From Bacillus chungangensis (lineage in GTDB: Bacteria > Bacillota > Bacilli > Bacillales > Bacillaceae_C), in contig NZ_JAUSTT010000021.1 in NCBI RefSeq assembly GCF_030812995.1, forward strand, positions 1 through 64,000: DNA of 64,000 nt. Direction: 5' to 3'. Of the stretch, positions 29,770 through 39,361 are shown one piece after another; the first letter of the stretch is position 1, and every line of letters starts with the position of its first letter. Both the position numbers and the translations under genes were made by a program. Under the pieces are notes generated by a model, which did no database searches, was not told where the DNA came from, and saw nothing but the letters and a program-made list of their open reading frames with translations.

Positions 29770-30150
29770 GTTCATTAAAGATACGACAGAAAATGCGACT
29801 AGAGAAATTAGTAAATACAACGTAATGGTATCATTAATAAGATAATACAATATCCAGATAAACAACAAGCCAATAATATTGAACGCTAATAGCCTTCCTT
29901 AAGACCCTTTGTAAACTTAGCCGCTAATAAGTTAAGGAAACTCAAGATAATATGTACCACGAAAAGAATTAAAAAGAAAAAGATAAAAACGATAAAACTT
30001 CCGGGAGAGCTGGAAGATAAATATAAGTTATTTGATTCAGTAGTAGTTGTAAGTAAAATGCCTTGAACGACACTTAATAATACAGAAAGGCAGCTACGTT
30101 AAACAATAATTTTCTTTTCCATACATTCATAAGTAAAAGCTGCTCCTTTT
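29770..30150 (-). pseudogene. Decayed membrane protein gene
   Basis: On the minus strand hydrophobic protein-like segments appear in shifting frames: WKRKLLFNVAAFL, then SFIVFIFFFLILFVVHIILS, then FNIIGLLFIWILYYLIND. Several stops and frameshifts break it. The family was not recognised. Confidence 0.4.
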
Positions 30151-30745
30151 CTTTTGATAATAGGGCAATGCCCTACTCAATGGTGTTTACCCATGCCAGT
30201 CAATACTATAAACACGAACCATATTACCAATATAGCGATTATGAGTTGGCGGAGCATTATCAATGTGAAGCGGATTTTTATTGCCACTAGTTACACATTA
30301 AGTGTAAGTAATCAACGAGTTTTACTGAATATACTTCTTTAATTACAGGACCCAATTTCCAAATTTCTAACGTTTGTTTAAATGGGTACATATTAAAACA
30401 TCTGATCCATTCGAGAGCAATAAAATATAGTAGAAATGTAGGATATTTTGCGTTAAAGTAGTCATCATAAGGAAGATATTACTTAAACCTAGATTATTCA
30501 TCAACCAACACAAAATGTGTTCAATCAGTTTTGATAAACAAGGTAAAAATAATGGAGGGGAAAACGAATGACATTAACAATAAAATATGATGCTGTCTAT
30601 TAAGTAACCCTAAAAATCATGTCACGGATTCAGGATCATAAGTAAATTGTTAATTTTCCCATCTCCTTCGTGTTTTATGTAAAATTCTGTCTTATAATAG
30701 GGGGTGTTTAATAAGCTATAAAGAAATAGATTGAGAGGTATAAAT

Positions 30746-31834
30746 ATGAAAAAATTCTTAAAAATTTTCTCTATTACTATTCTTGTTATTGTAATCGTGT
30801 CTATAGTAGCTTTGCTATTATTTGGACGTAACAACCATAGTAATTTATCTGGAAGCGTTTCTGATAAAATCGATCAATATTTGACAAATGAAAAATTTCA
30901 GGGAACCGTCCTAATTGCAAAGGAAGGTGAAGTTTTATTTACAAAAGGTTATGGATTGGCAGCCACTGATTTACCTAATAGCCCAAGCACGCTCTATCAG
31001 ATTGCTTCATTATCTAAAACATTCACTGCAGTAGCAGTCATGCAACTAGTAGAAAAGGAACTTCTAAACTTAGATAATCCAATTTCGCAATACTTTCCAG
31101 ACTTTCCGAATGGAGAGTCTATTACAATAAGTCATCTACTAAGTCATAGCTCGGGAATTCCGGATTATCTAAAGGCGAATTTCGAATTTGACTACAGCAA
31201 AGAATGGAATCCAAATGATATTGTAAAAACCGTTAGCGATTCTGAATTAGAGTTTACCCCAGGTAAAAGCTTTAGTTATAGTAATACTGGTTATGTGATG
31301 TTAGGACTTATTGTTGAAAAAGTCAGCGGACAGTCATATGCAAATTATATAGAAGAGCATATTTTTGAGCCAAGCAACATGTTTAATTCTATGTTTACGG
31401 TTTCGGCTGGTATAACAAAAGCGGAAGGACATGTAGAGGGGAAAGTCGGACCCTTAATGCATAATTCTGCAGCGTATGCAGCTGGGGATATCATTTCTAC
31501 AGTTGAAGATTTAGAACTGTTTGACAGAGCCCTGCGTAATAATTTATTGATAAGCAAAGAAACATCAGAACTGATGAGTATGACCCATGCTAAAAAGTTT
31601 CCGTATCAATATGGATATGGATGGTATACTCAAGATGTCATGGGGAAAAAAGCAGTTGGGCATTCAGGAGGATATCCAAGTGGTTTCCGTCATTATGTTA
31701 CACGGCTAAATGACGAGGAATTAACAGTGATCGTTCTTAGCAACGAGATGACGGTGAATTCAAAAAGAATCAACCGTAATCTTACATCCATCGTTCTTCA
31801 GGAGCCAATTTGGATATGGGAGGAGCAACTTTAA
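30746..31834 (+). CDS. Beta-lactamase-fold serine hydrolase (class C/PBP4*-like)
   Basis: 362 residues from the ATG at 30746 (GAGAGG upstream). An N-terminal signal anchor (residues ~5-27) puts the domain outside the cell. Catalytic motifs of the family are SLSK (Ser88/Lys91), the Tyr motif YSNTGY, and HSGG as the KTG-box equivalent. The family includes esterases, D-aminopeptidases and PBP4*-type peptidases as well as class C enzymes, so antibiotic resistance should not be assumed. It is the only intact gene in a decayed ~3 kb element. Confidence 0.88.
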   Translation: MKKFLKIFSITILVIVIVSIVALLLFGRNNHSNLSGSVSDKIDQYLTNEKFQGTVLIAKEGEVLFTKGYGLAATDLPNSPSTLYQIASLSKTFTAVAVMQLVEKELLNLDNPISQYFPDFPNGESITISHLLSHSSGIPDYLKANFEFDYSKEWNPNDIVKTVSDSELEFTPGKSFSYSNTGYVMLGLIVEKVSGQSYANYIEEHIFEPSNMFNSMFTVSAGITKAEGHVEGKVGPLMHNSAAYAAGDIISTVEDLELFDRALRNNLLISKETSELMSMTHAKKFPYQYGYGWYTQDVMGKKAVGHSGGYPSGFRHYVTRLNDEELTVIVLSNEMTVNSKRINRNLTSIVLQEPIWIWEEQL

Positions 31835-31882
31835 TGATAAAAGCCTTTTCTCAAGTTTGATAAAAGATAATTTATTAAACTC

Positions 31883-31910
31883 AAGCTCTTCTCACTAGAG
31901 AGGGCTTTAA
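31883..31910 (+). terminator. Terminator of the serine hydrolase gene
   Basis: AAGCTCTTCTC pairs with GAGAGGGCTT around ACTA, then TTAATTAAT. It lies 48 bp after the stop. Confidence 0.55.
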
Positions 31911-31974
31911 TTAATCTATTTCCTTATAATATTTTGTTGTAATTTGATTTTCAAAAAAATTAAACTTTCTAACT

Positions 31975-32474
31975 AATAAATGCCGTTAGAGTAATTAAAT
32001 TAGATGATGAAACGTTCAACATTTTGCTGAATCTAATGGAGCTGAATAAGGACTTGCGATACCGAGTGGGATAATCCTGATGACGTTGAACATTTCCTGT
32101 TCCCCAGAAGTGATTTAAAGCCTATGCGTCTAGCATCCAAATGAGGCCCTAGAAGCCGCTTATAGGCGTTCTAAGATAGAACACATTAACCCTTTACTGT
32201 ATATGGTCTAAGGCATACACACGCTTCTATGCTGTTTGCAAGCGGTGCTATGATGAAGGATGTTCAAATGCAGTTAGGTCATGCCAGAATCACTATAACA
32301 ATGGATATATACACTCATGTAACAAAAGAAAGTGAGGAAAATATAAGCAATCTATTAGCAAATTATTTGAATAGTGAAGCTAAGTCGGTTGCTCAAGTAG
32401 AAAAAGAAGAAACTAATTCAGAAGTGCAATTCGGGAATCAGGAGCCTGAACTTGAACTCCAATTCGAAACCTAA
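31975..32474 (+). pseudogene. Tyrosine recombinase (integrase), decayed
   Basis: The C-terminal part (from about 32192) is well preserved: GLRHTHASMLFASGAMMKDV, QMQLGHARITITMDIYTHVT with the catalytic Arg, His and Tyr. The N-terminal half is represented only by scraps (VRVIKLDDETFNILLNLMEL near 31985) with stops and shifts. It is adjacent to the right-hand 21-bp repeat, as expected for an integrase at the end of its element. Confidence 0.75.
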
Positions 32475-32478
32475 AAAA

Positions 32479-32499
32479 ATCACATTCAAATTACATTCA
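32479..32499 (+). repeat. 21-bp direct repeat, right copy (candidate att/arm site)
   Basis: ATCACATTCAAATTACATTCA matches 29547-29567 at 20 of 21 positions. It starts 5 bp after the integrase stop codon. Confidence 0.55.
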
Positions 32500-32528
32500 C
32501 TCTAGCGTTTATTACCAAATATTAGTAT

Positions 32529-32569
32529 GACTTTCGCCCATTTGAAAATAACACAAATGGGCGAAAGTC
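32529..32569 (-). terminator. Strong hairpin downstream of rpsI
   Basis: GACTTTCGCCCATTTG pairs perfectly with CAAATGGGCGAAAGTC (16 bp). The T-tract on the minus strand is poor, so it may act as an mRNA-stabilising end or a weak terminator for the rplM-rpsI transcript. Confidence 0.55.
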
Positions 32570-32586
32570 TTGATACATAAGGTTTT

Positions 32587-32979
32587 TTAACGTTTCGAGA
32601 ACTGAGGTGCACGACGAGCACCTTTAAGACCGTATTTTTTACGTTCTTTCATTCTTGGGTCACGTGTTAATAGACCAGCACGTTTTAAAGGTTTGCGATA
32701 TTCTGGATCAGCTTGCAGCAATGCACGAGCAATGCCGTGGCGAATAGCGCCTGCTTGGCCAGTATAGCCGCCACCATGAACGTTTACTAACACATTGTAA
32801 TTGCCAAGTGTTTCTGTAATTGTTAAAGGTTGTTTAATGACTTCTCGCAATGCTTCAAATGGAATATAGTTTTCAACGTCGCGATTATTAATAACAATGC
32901 TTCCGTTGCCAGGAACTAAACGAACACGAGCAACAGAGCTTTTACGACGACCTGTACCGTAATATTGAACTTGTGCCAA
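32587..32979 (-). CDS. rpsI: 30S ribosomal protein S9
   Basis: 130 residues, full length. It ends in the conserved [11 protein letters not shown] tail, whose terminal Lys-Arg reaches the P-site tRNA. It is cotranscribed with rplM, 20 bp upstream. AGGGAGG precedes the ATG. Confidence 0.98.
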   Translation of the reverse strand: MAQVQYYGTGRRKSSVARVRLVPGNGSIVINNRDVENYIPFEALREVIKQPLTITETLGNYNVLVNVHGGGYTGQAGAIRHGIARALLQADPEYRKPLKRAGLLTRDPRMKERKKYGLKGARRAPQFSKR

Positions 32980-32999
32980 AATAATACCTCCCTTTTTAA

Positions 33000-33437
33000 T
33001 TATCCGCGAAGCTCATACACTTCTGGTTTTTGAGCTTGATTTTTGTGTTCTGGTCCTGCATAGACATGCAGTTTTTTGAACATTTGACGTCCTAAGGAAC
33101 CTTTTGGAAGCATTCCTTTAATGGATAGTTCAAGCATTCTTTCTGGAAACTTTGTTCTCATTTCCTGTGCTGTACGAGTTTTTAAACCGCCTGGATATAA
33201 GCTGTGGCGATAGTAAATTTTATCAGTTAATTTTTTCCCAGTTAATTCGATTTTTGAAGCGTTAATAATGATTACATGATCACCAGTATCAACGTGTGGT
33301 GTATAAATTGGTTTATGTTTACCGCGTAGAAGCGATGCTACTTCAGTGGAAAGACGACCTAACGTTTTGCCAGCAGCGTCTACAACGTACCATTTACGTT
33401 CTATTTCACTTGCTTTTGCCATATACGTAGTACGCAT
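33000..33437 (-). CDS. rplM: 50S ribosomal protein L13
   Basis: 145 residues from the ATG at 33437; a TTG one codon earlier is not the start. [20 protein letters not shown] and HVIIINA match the family. The leader upstream resembles an L13 leader RNA, so it is probably under autogenous control. Confidence 0.98.
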   Translation of the reverse strand: MRTTYMAKASEIERKWYVVDAAGKTLGRLSTEVASLLRGKHKPIYTPHVDTGDHVIIINASKIELTGKKLTDKIYYRHSLYPGGLKTRTAQEMRTKFPERMLELSIKGMLPKGSLGRQMFKKLHVYAGPEHKNQAQKPEVYELRG

Positions 33438-33490
33438 CAATTACCCTCCTAAAAAATAAAGTGAACCCAATCATTGGGAATCATTCATAA

Positions 33491-33631
33491 TCACCTAAAG
33501 ATATTTGAAACGAAGAGGCTGCAACCTTGGCATTCCTCGTCTTTTTCAGCTTTTAGGTATGTGTCGTCCAATTCTTCAAAGTTCTGTTCAGCAATAGCTT
33601 TATGGAACTTTTCCAACGGAAGTGGACGCAA
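33491..33631 (-). CDS. Unexplained 46-aa reading frame between the L13 leader and rplM
   Basis: From a TTG at 33631 the frame reads protein-like sequence (LPLEKFHKAIAEQNFEELDD then CQGC) to a TGA at 33491. No good ribosome binding site is seen; an ATG with one at 33660 is in another frame. It might be a small protein, a gene remnant, or chance. It occupies most of an unusually long rplM leader. Confidence 0.3.
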   Translation of the reverse strand: MRPLPLEKFHKAIAEQNFEELDDTYLKAEKDEECQGCSLFVSNIFR

Positions 33632-33689
33632 GATTAAAATGAAGAAATTTCATCAGCAGGGTGTTCCTTTCCCTGCTCTATTTATTATC

Positions 33690-33785
33690 AATCAAACGAA
33701 AGCGACTACTAATATGTAGCGCGACCTTATTTTGTGTTATCATCACGAATAAGTTTCCGGGGCTTATCGTGGTTTAAAAATAACA
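33690..33785 (-). ncRNA. L13 leader-like RNA element
   Basis: On the minus strand AACCACGATAAGCCCCGGAA, followed by GATGATAAC and AAATAAGGTCGC, matches my memory of the L13 leader found before rplM in Firmicutes, where L13 binds its own mRNA. Just after it is a GCAGGG/CCCTGC hairpin (about 33658-33682). Unusually, about 250 nt separate it from rplM. Confidence 0.5.
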
Positions 33786-33896
33786 TACCATAGGATATAA
33801 TAGCTTTTTATCTTGTCAATGTCAAGAAAAAAATACTCCTGGCAAGGTTGTCTACTACAAAAAGAGCATACTTCAAAAATTTTCTCTACCTATCTT

Positions 33897-34643
33897 TTAT
33901 TCATAGTACACCCTCCAAAGATAGAGGCCTTCAGGAGGAGCTGTTTTCCCTGCAAGCTTTCGGTCTCGCTGTACAATAATCCATGGAAGCTCATCAGGTG
34001 ATCGTTTCTCACTGCCTACTTCTAATAGCGTTCCAACAATAATTCTCACCATATTGTATAAAAAGCCGTCTCCAACAAATCGAAATGTCCAATGATCATC
34101 TGCGATTTCGTAATCGAGCGTTAAAAGTGTTCTGACTTTATCATCAACAGCTGTTTTGGCAGAGCAAAAGCTTGTAAAGTCATGGGTTCCGATCAAGTGA
34201 GCAATGGCTGTATCAATAAGCGCCTTATTTAATGGATAAGGATAGTGCAGTGCAAAATGTCTTCGAAAAGGATCGCGGGTTGGCGCCGTATAAATCTTAT
34301 AGTGATATTCCTTTTTGATCGCACTATATCTTGCATGAAAGGAAGCGTCTGCCTTCTCTATTGCCGTAAAAGAAATATCGGGAGGCGTCATGCTATTTAA
34401 TGCTTTAAGCCATTGATGATCGGAAATTTCAAGCGGCGAATCAAAATGAATCACTTGTCCATAAGCATGGACGCCTGCATCTGTGCGCCCTGATCCTACT
34501 ACTTTAACTGACCGATTTTGATGCATCTTCTTTAATACTGCTTCAATTTCACCTTGAACAGTTCTTGTTTGCGGCTGAATTTGAAAGCCAGAAAAGTTTG
34601 AACCATCATAGGAAACGATACATTTGTATTTTTGGATTTGCAT
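33897..34643 (-). CDS. truA: tRNA pseudouridine(38-40) synthase
   Basis: 248 residues. The catalytic aspartate lies in GSGRTDAGVHAYGQ, the TruA signature. It modifies positions 38-40 of the tRNA anticodon arm. It is the last gene of the ecf-truA group, 14 bp after ecfT. Confidence 0.96.
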   Translation of the reverse strand: MQIQKYKCIVSYDGSNFSGFQIQPQTRTVQGEIEAVLKKMHQNRSVKVVGSGRTDAGVHAYGQVIHFDSPLEISDHQWLKALNSMTPPDISFTAIEKADASFHARYSAIKKEYHYKIYTAPTRDPFRRHFALHYPYPLNKALIDTAIAHLIGTHDFTSFCSAKTAVDDKVRTLLTLDYEIADDHWTFRFVGDGFLYNMVRIIVGTLLEVGSEKRSPDELPWIIVQRDRKLAGKTAPPEGLYLWRVYYE

Positions 34644-34657
34644 CTTGATAACCCCAT

Positions 34658-35455
34658 TTATGTTCGTAAATAAATTAATATCCCCGTTAGGATAAAAATG
34701 AGTAAGATACCGAGCGAGTCAACTAATTTCCACTGCAGCAATCGATATTTCGTTCTGCCCTCACCGCCGCGATATCCTCTTGCTTCCATCGCTGTTGCTA
34801 AATCTTCCGCACGTTTGAAGGAGCTAATAAATAAAGGAATGAGCAGCGCGACAATTGCTTTTAACCTTTCTTTAAGTGGGCCGCTGGAAAAATCAACGCC
34901 CCGGGCTTTTTGCGCCTTCATGATTTTATCTGTTTCATCCATTAATGTTGGTATAAAACGTAAAGAAATGGACATCATTAAAGCAAGTTCATGGATAGGA
35001 AGCTTTAGCTTTTTTAATGGGTGCAGCAAGCTTTCCAAACCATCTGTAAGAGAAATCGGCGTTGTTGTCAATGTGAGTAAGGATGCCATAAAAACTAAGA
35101 GCATAAAACGTATAGAAATAAAAATGCCTTGTTTCAGCCCCGCAGCATAAACTTTGATTATTCCAAACTCAAAGATTACATCGCCACCTTTAGTAAAGAA
35201 CAAATGTAAAATAAAAGTAAAAATAACAAGCCAAAGAATGGGTTTTAAACCATTGATAAAAAATAACAAAGGAATTTTCGATAAGACAATGAGCAAAATA
35301 GTGAACATTGCCAAGGCAACGTATGAAAGTACATTATTAGCTAAAAAGACGATACAAATATAGATAAAGACAATAAGCAGCTTCGCGCGTGGATCAAGGC
35401 GATGGATAATCGAGTTGGTAGGCACATAGCGTCCAAAAATCATTTTTTCCATCAT
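34658..35455 (-). CDS. ecfT: Energy-coupling factor transporter transmembrane subunit EcfT
   Basis: 265 residues, five to six membrane segments, and the coupling motifs ARGVDFSSG and ARGYRG that contact the two ATPases. With EcfA1 and EcfA2 it forms the shared module that works with separate S components to import vitamins (riboflavin, folate, biotin and others). It overlaps ecfA2 by 4 bp. Confidence 0.95.
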   Translation of the reverse strand: MMEKMIFGRYVPTNSIIHRLDPRAKLLIVFIYICIVFLANNVLSYVALAMFTILLIVLSKIPLLFFINGLKPILWLVIFTFILHLFFTKGGDVIFEFGIIKVYAAGLKQGIFISIRFMLLVFMASLLTLTTTPISLTDGLESLLHPLKKLKLPIHELALMMSISLRFIPTLMDETDKIMKAQKARGVDFSSGPLKERLKAIVALLIPLFISSFKRAEDLATAMEARGYRGGEGRTKYRLLQWKLVDSLGILLIFILTGILIYLRT

Positions 35456-36321
35456 GATTCATCACCTCGCACCTTCCAATCCTTTAAAGCAAGTGCTAAT
35501 TCTTCTATTGATAAACAAGTTTTATGAAGATTTTTCCTCATTTTCTGTTCTACTAAGTATTGAAAGTGTACAACGTCCGGTACATTCAGTCCTAATGACA
35601 GCAGTTCACGTGGAGAAGAAAAAATCTCTCTTGGCGCTCCTCGTTTCTTTACCTTGCCATGATCAATAATAACAATTTCTTCTGCGTATCGCGCAGCATC
35701 CTCCATACTATGTGTAACAAGGATTGTTGTTAGGCCTTTTTCTTTGTGAAGCTGATAAAACATGTCCATTATTTCTTTGCGTCCCCTTGGATCGAGCCCA
35801 GCAGTTGGTTCGTCAAGGACAAGCACATCTGGTTTCATTGCTAAAACACCAGCAATCGCAACTCGTCTCATTTGGCCGCCTGATAAATTAAATGGCGACT
35901 GAAGAAGTATGTCTTCTGGAAGTCCAACATGCTTGATGATCTCACGTGCTCGCTTTTTTGCTTCTTCTTTAGAAACGCCATAATTGATCGGGCCAAAACA
36001 GATATCCTTTTCCACTGTTTCCTCAAATAATTGATGTTCGGGAAATTGAAACACAATCCCGACTTTTTGCCTAATTGGCCGCAAATGCTTTTCTTTCTTT
36101 CCAGCATCAATGGTGCGATCACCAATGATTACTTTTCCTTCCGTTGGTTGTAAAAGAGCATTCAAATGTTGAAGCAGTGTCGATTTGCCAGAGCCTGTAT
36201 GTCCGATAATTGCAATAAATGTACCGCTAGAAATAGAAAGATCCACTTCCTCTAATGCAAGTCGTTCAAAAGGTGTACCCGCCTGGTATTTATATGTCAC
36301 TCGTTCAAGTGCGATGTCCAT
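35452..36321 (-). CDS. ecfA2: Energy-coupling factor transporter ATPase EcfA2
   Basis: 289 residues. Walker [10 protein letters not shown], signature LSGGQMRR, Walker B VLVLDEPT and the switch histidine VTHSM are intact. It pairs with EcfA1; the two genes overlap by 25 bp. Confidence 0.95.
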   Translation of the reverse strand: MDIALERVTYKYQAGTPFERLALEEVDLSISSGTFIAIIGHTGSGKSTLLQHLNALLQPTEGKVIIGDRTIDAGKKEKHLRPIRQKVGIVFQFPEHQLFEETVEKDICFGPINYGVSKEEAKKRAREIIKHVGLPEDILLQSPFNLSGGQMRRVAIAGVLAMKPDVLVLDEPTAGLDPRGRKEIMDMFYQLHKEKGLTTILVTHSMEDAARYAEEIVIIDHGKVKKRGAPREIFSSPRELLSLGLNVPDVVHFQYLVEQKMRKNLHKTCLSIEELALALKDWKVRGDES

Positions 36322-37136
36322 AGTGCATTCACCAACTCTTCATCTGTCAAATAGCTGTTTGGCAATTCAAATCCTTGTTTAATTAGTTCTTTTTTCATTT
36401 TTACGGAAAAAGGGATATCCAATCCGAGTTTGATCAGCTCTTCTTCCATAAGGAATACTTTCTCTGGACTGCCTTCTTTGTATATTTTGCCTTTGTTCAT
36501 GATGATGATACGATCAGCTTTTGCTGCTTCTTCTAAATCATGCGTAATGGAGATAACCGTTAACCCCTTTTGTGCTTTTAAAGCACGGACTGTTTTCAGC
36601 ACATCATCACGTCCGAGCGGATCTAGCATAGATGTCGCTTCATCTAAAATAATGACTTCAGGTTGAAGTGCTAATATGCCTGCCATCGCAACTCGCTGCT
36701 TCTGTCCTCCTGAAAGATGGTGCGGCTCTTGATCGAGAAATTCGCTCATTTTGACACTTTTTAAAGCATCGTGTACACGCTTCACCATTTCGTCATGTGG
36801 AAATCCACTATTTTCTAAACCAAAAGCCACATCATCCTGTACTGTCGTACCGACAAATTGATTATCAGGATGCTGAAAAACCATTCCAACTTGCTTCCGA
36901 ATATCCCAAATCGAATCTTCTGAAAGCAGCAACCCGCATACGCGAACTGTCCCTTTTTCAGGGAAGTGAAGACCATTCAACATTTTGGCCAAAGTTGATT
37001 TCCCAGACCCATTGTGGCCAACAATTGCCAGCCATTCACCTTTCTCCACATGAAAAGAGATATCTTCCAATGCATAGGAAGATTGATTGTCGTAGCGAAA
37101 AAAAACATGATCAATCGAAATAATGTCCTTACTCAA
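36297..37136 (-). CDS. ecfA1: Energy-coupling factor transporter ATPase EcfA1
   Basis: 279 residues from the TTG at 37136, which follows AAGGGGG at proper spacing; the open frame reaches 37184 without a ribosome binding site. Walker A GHNGSGKST, signature LSGGQKQR, Walker B VIILDEAT and SITHDLEE are present. Confidence 0.93.
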   Translation of the reverse strand: MSKDIISIDHVFFRYDNQSSYALEDISFHVEKGEWLAIVGHNGSGKSTLAKMLNGLHFPEKGTVRVCGLLLSEDSIWDIRKQVGMVFQHPDNQFVGTTVQDDVAFGLENSGFPHDEMVKRVHDALKSVKMSEFLDQEPHHLSGGQKQRVAMAGILALQPEVIILDEATSMLDPLGRDDVLKTVRALKAQKGLTVISITHDLEEAAKADRIIIMNKGKIYKEGSPEKVFLMEEELIKLGLDIPFSVKMKKELIKQGFELPNSYLTDEELVNALWTSHLNE

Positions 37137-37201
37137 TATGATTCCCCCTTGCCTACTCACTCCAAAATGTAATGGATATTTCACTGCTGGTTTGCTTGGG
37201 A

Positions 37202-37252
37202 AAATAAAAAAGCCCGCATCTCTTTCATTTTATTGTAAAAGAAAAGAGATGC
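37202..37252 (-). terminator. Rho-independent terminator upstream of ecfA1
   Basis: On the minus strand GCATCTCTTT pairs with AAAGAGATGC, then GGGC and TTTTTTATTTT. It separates the ribosomal operon and its repeat-filled spacer from the ecf genes. Confidence 0.7.
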
Positions 37253-37313
37253 ATGAGCTAGACGTGCCATATCGAGGTATGGCCATCATAACGCTCTATT
37301 TAGCTTTAAGAGG

Positions 37314-37457
37314 ATGTTCAAAAAGTCCGGGAAAAATCACCGGCGCATTTCTGTGTCACTTGGCTGCTACGATCCTCACGTATGATTTATACGCTGCGGG
37401 TCTCGCAACCGTCGTTCCTTGAAATGCTTGGTGCTTTTTGCCCTCCTTTTGAACTAC
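37314..37457. repeat. Dispersed repeat, copy A
   Basis: Starts ATGTTCAAAAAGTCCGGG, continues with GCATTTCTGTGTCACT and ends with GTTCCTTGAAATGCTTGGTG. Related copies are at 37470, 61052 and 61208. Its outer ends (TGTTCAAAAAG and the TTTTGAAC-type end) are partly inverted. Short frames within it are not genes. Confidence 0.75.
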
Positions 37458-37469
37458 CATTGGTCAGGA

Positions 37470-37665
37470 TGTTCAAAAAGTCCGGAGGCTCACAGGATGT
37501 GAGTCAGTTCGATGAAATCACAGGACGTGATGTTTTTTCATCGAATATCCTTTTACACCGGCGCATTTCTGTGTCACTTGGCTGCTACGATCCTCACTTA
37601 TAATGAATACGTTCCGGGTCTCGCAGCTGGCGTTCCTTGAAATGCTTGGTGCTTTTTTTGAACAA
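37470..37665. repeat. Dispersed repeat, copy B (with internal insertion)
   Basis: Same unit as copy A, but with about 70 extra bases after GTTCAAAAAGTCCGG (37486-37556), an internal segment containing the near-repeated words CACAGGATGTGA and CACAGGACGTGA. The downstream part is almost identical to copy A. Confidence 0.7.
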
Positions 37666-37675
37666 TTATTGTTAG

Positions 37676-37721
37676 TGAAAAAGGGCATGACTGTAGCCGT
37701 AGCTTTTAACCGTCTGCCCTT
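37676..37721 (-). terminator. Terminator-like hairpin after rplQ
   Basis: AAGGGCA pairs with TGCCCTT, followed by TTTTTC on the minus strand, 16 bp after the rplQ stop. It is the likely end of the alpha operon. The stem is short. Confidence 0.55.
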
Positions 37722-37736
37722 CCTCTCCCTTGTTTG

Positions 37737-38144
37737 TTATACTAGCTCGATTACGACCATTGGTGCGCCGTCACCGCGGCGAGGTCCAAGCTTCATGATT
37801 CGTGTATAGCCGCCTTGGCGTTCTTGATAACGAGGTGCAACATCGTTGAATAGCTTTTGCAATACGTACACTGGCTTTTTCTTTGTAACTTTGTTTCCGT
37901 CTTTGCCAGTTGCTTCTTCTTCAACGTATTCTACTACTTCGTGACGGACAAATGCAGCAGCTTGACGACGTGCGTGTAAATCACCACGCTTACCAAGTGT
38001 GATCATTTTATCTACAACAGAACGCAGCTCTTTAGCACGAGCTTCTGTTGTTTCAATCCGTTCATTAATGATAAGATCTGTAGTTAGATCACGAAGCAGT
38101 GCCTTCCGTTGATCACTAGTTCGGCCTAATTTTCTATAAGTCAT
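37737..38144 (-). CDS. rplQ: 50S ribosomal protein L17
   Basis: 135 residues. Start and end ([39 protein letters not shown]) match L17. It is about 15 residues longer than the 120-aa B. subtilis protein because of an acidic/basic insert ([16 protein letters not shown]) at ~90-105. Related bacteria have such inserts, so it is probably functional. Confidence 0.96.
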   Translation of the reverse strand: MTYRKLGRTSDQRKALLRDLTTDLIINERIETTEARAKELRSVVDKMITLGKRGDLHARRQAAAFVRHEVVEYVEEEATGKDGNKVTKKKPVYVLQKLFNDVAPRYQERQGGYTRIMKLGPRRGDGAPMVVIELV

Positions 38145-38214
38145 GCAGGTTCCCTCCTTTGTTGAATTGTTCTATTCAAATGACTCCTTATGGTCTCTCA
38201 TGTTGCCTTCTGCA

Positions 38215-39196
38215 TCAGTCATCTTTGCGCAAGCTTAGTCCAAGATCATCTAGCTTAGATTTTACTTCTTCGAGCGATTTACGTCCAAGGTTGCGAACTT
38301 TCATCATGTCCTCTTCCGTTTTATTGGATAACTCTTGAACTGTATTAATGCCCGCACGCTTTAGGCAATTGTAAGAACGAACGGAGAGATCCAGTTCTTC
38401 AATCGTCATTTCAAGTACTTTTTCTTTTTGATCTTCTTCTTTTTCCACCATAATTTCCGCGTGCTGCGCTTCATCGGTCAGTCCAACAAAGATATTTAAA
38501 TGCTCTGTTAAAATTTTTGCACCTAAAGAAATGGCTTCTTCAGGTCCAATACTGCCATTTGTCCAAACATCAAGCGATAGCTTGTCATAGTTTGTCATTT
38601 GGCCGACCCGTGTATTTTCAACTTGATAGTTAACACGAGAAACTGGCGTATAGATAGAGTCGATGGGCACAACTCCAATTGGAAGATCGTCCCGCTTATT
38701 TTGATCAGCAGGGGTGTAGCCTCTCCCGCGCTTTGCATTCATTCGCAAATGAAAATTCGCATTATCTGCCAATGTTGCAATGTGCAAGTCAGGATTTAAA
38801 ATTTCGACATCACTATCATGTGTAATATCTGCAGCTGTTACTGTTCCTTTTCCCTGTACATCAATCTCGAGCGTTTTTTCTTCATCAGAGTAAACTTTCA
38901 GTGCTAGCTTTTTAATATTAAGGATGATAGATGTCACATCTTCTACGACGCCTTCAATTGTTGAAAATTCATGCAATACACCATCTATCTGAATAGATGT
39001 GACAGCAGCACCCGGGAGTGAAGATAATAGGATACGAATTAAGAATTAACACAAAGTATAATATTATGATACTAATTAAGGAGTTACAAAAATTTGTACC
39101 ATATCCACGCTCAAGTGGTTCTACGACGAACTTTCCATATGTGGCATCATCGCTGATCTCAATCGTTTCAATTTTTGGCTTTTCAATTTCGATCAT
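38215..39196 (-). pseudogene. rpoA: RNA polymerase alpha subunit, frameshifted by a 37-bp insertion
   Basis: The first ~35 codons are normal ([30 protein letters not shown]). The conserved [17 protein letters not shown] segment is then disrupted near 39035-39095: 12-bp words TTAATTAGTATC and TTAATTCGTATC flank the extra DNA. The remaining frame resumes at [15 protein letters not shown] and runs to a normal C-terminal domain ([16 protein letters not shown]). The span is 982 nt; removing 37 nt gives 945 nt, exactly 314 codons plus stop as in B. subtilis. Residues next to the insertion are also altered. Alpha is essential, so this is either an error in the sequence or a real oddity needing a second copy. 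Confidence 0.85.
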
Positions 39197-39361
39197 TCAA
39201 ATTTACCCTCCTTCAAAACGTCGAAACTTCGGTTCATTCAACAACCGAAATTCCCCCATGTTAACTTTCCCCATTGTGCACAACAACTGGTTTTATCATT
39301 CCTGTATAAAAAAATAGATCATACCCCATTATTGACAAGGATAAAAAATATATACAGAAAA

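Noticed and set aside
29384-30342. Frames at 29384-29578 and 30154-30342
   Set aside because: AT-rich, no ribosome binding site, low-complexity content; the first overlaps the ATTACATTCA cluster.
30568-30603. 11-codon ORF with a good ribosome binding site (GGAGGGG)
   Set aside because: It starts MTLTIKYDAVY and stops at once; probably a truncated gene start, too short to call.
38969-39196. A separate 75-aa protein upstream of rpoA
   Set aside because: It is the 5' part of rpoA read through the 37-bp insertion into the wrong frame.
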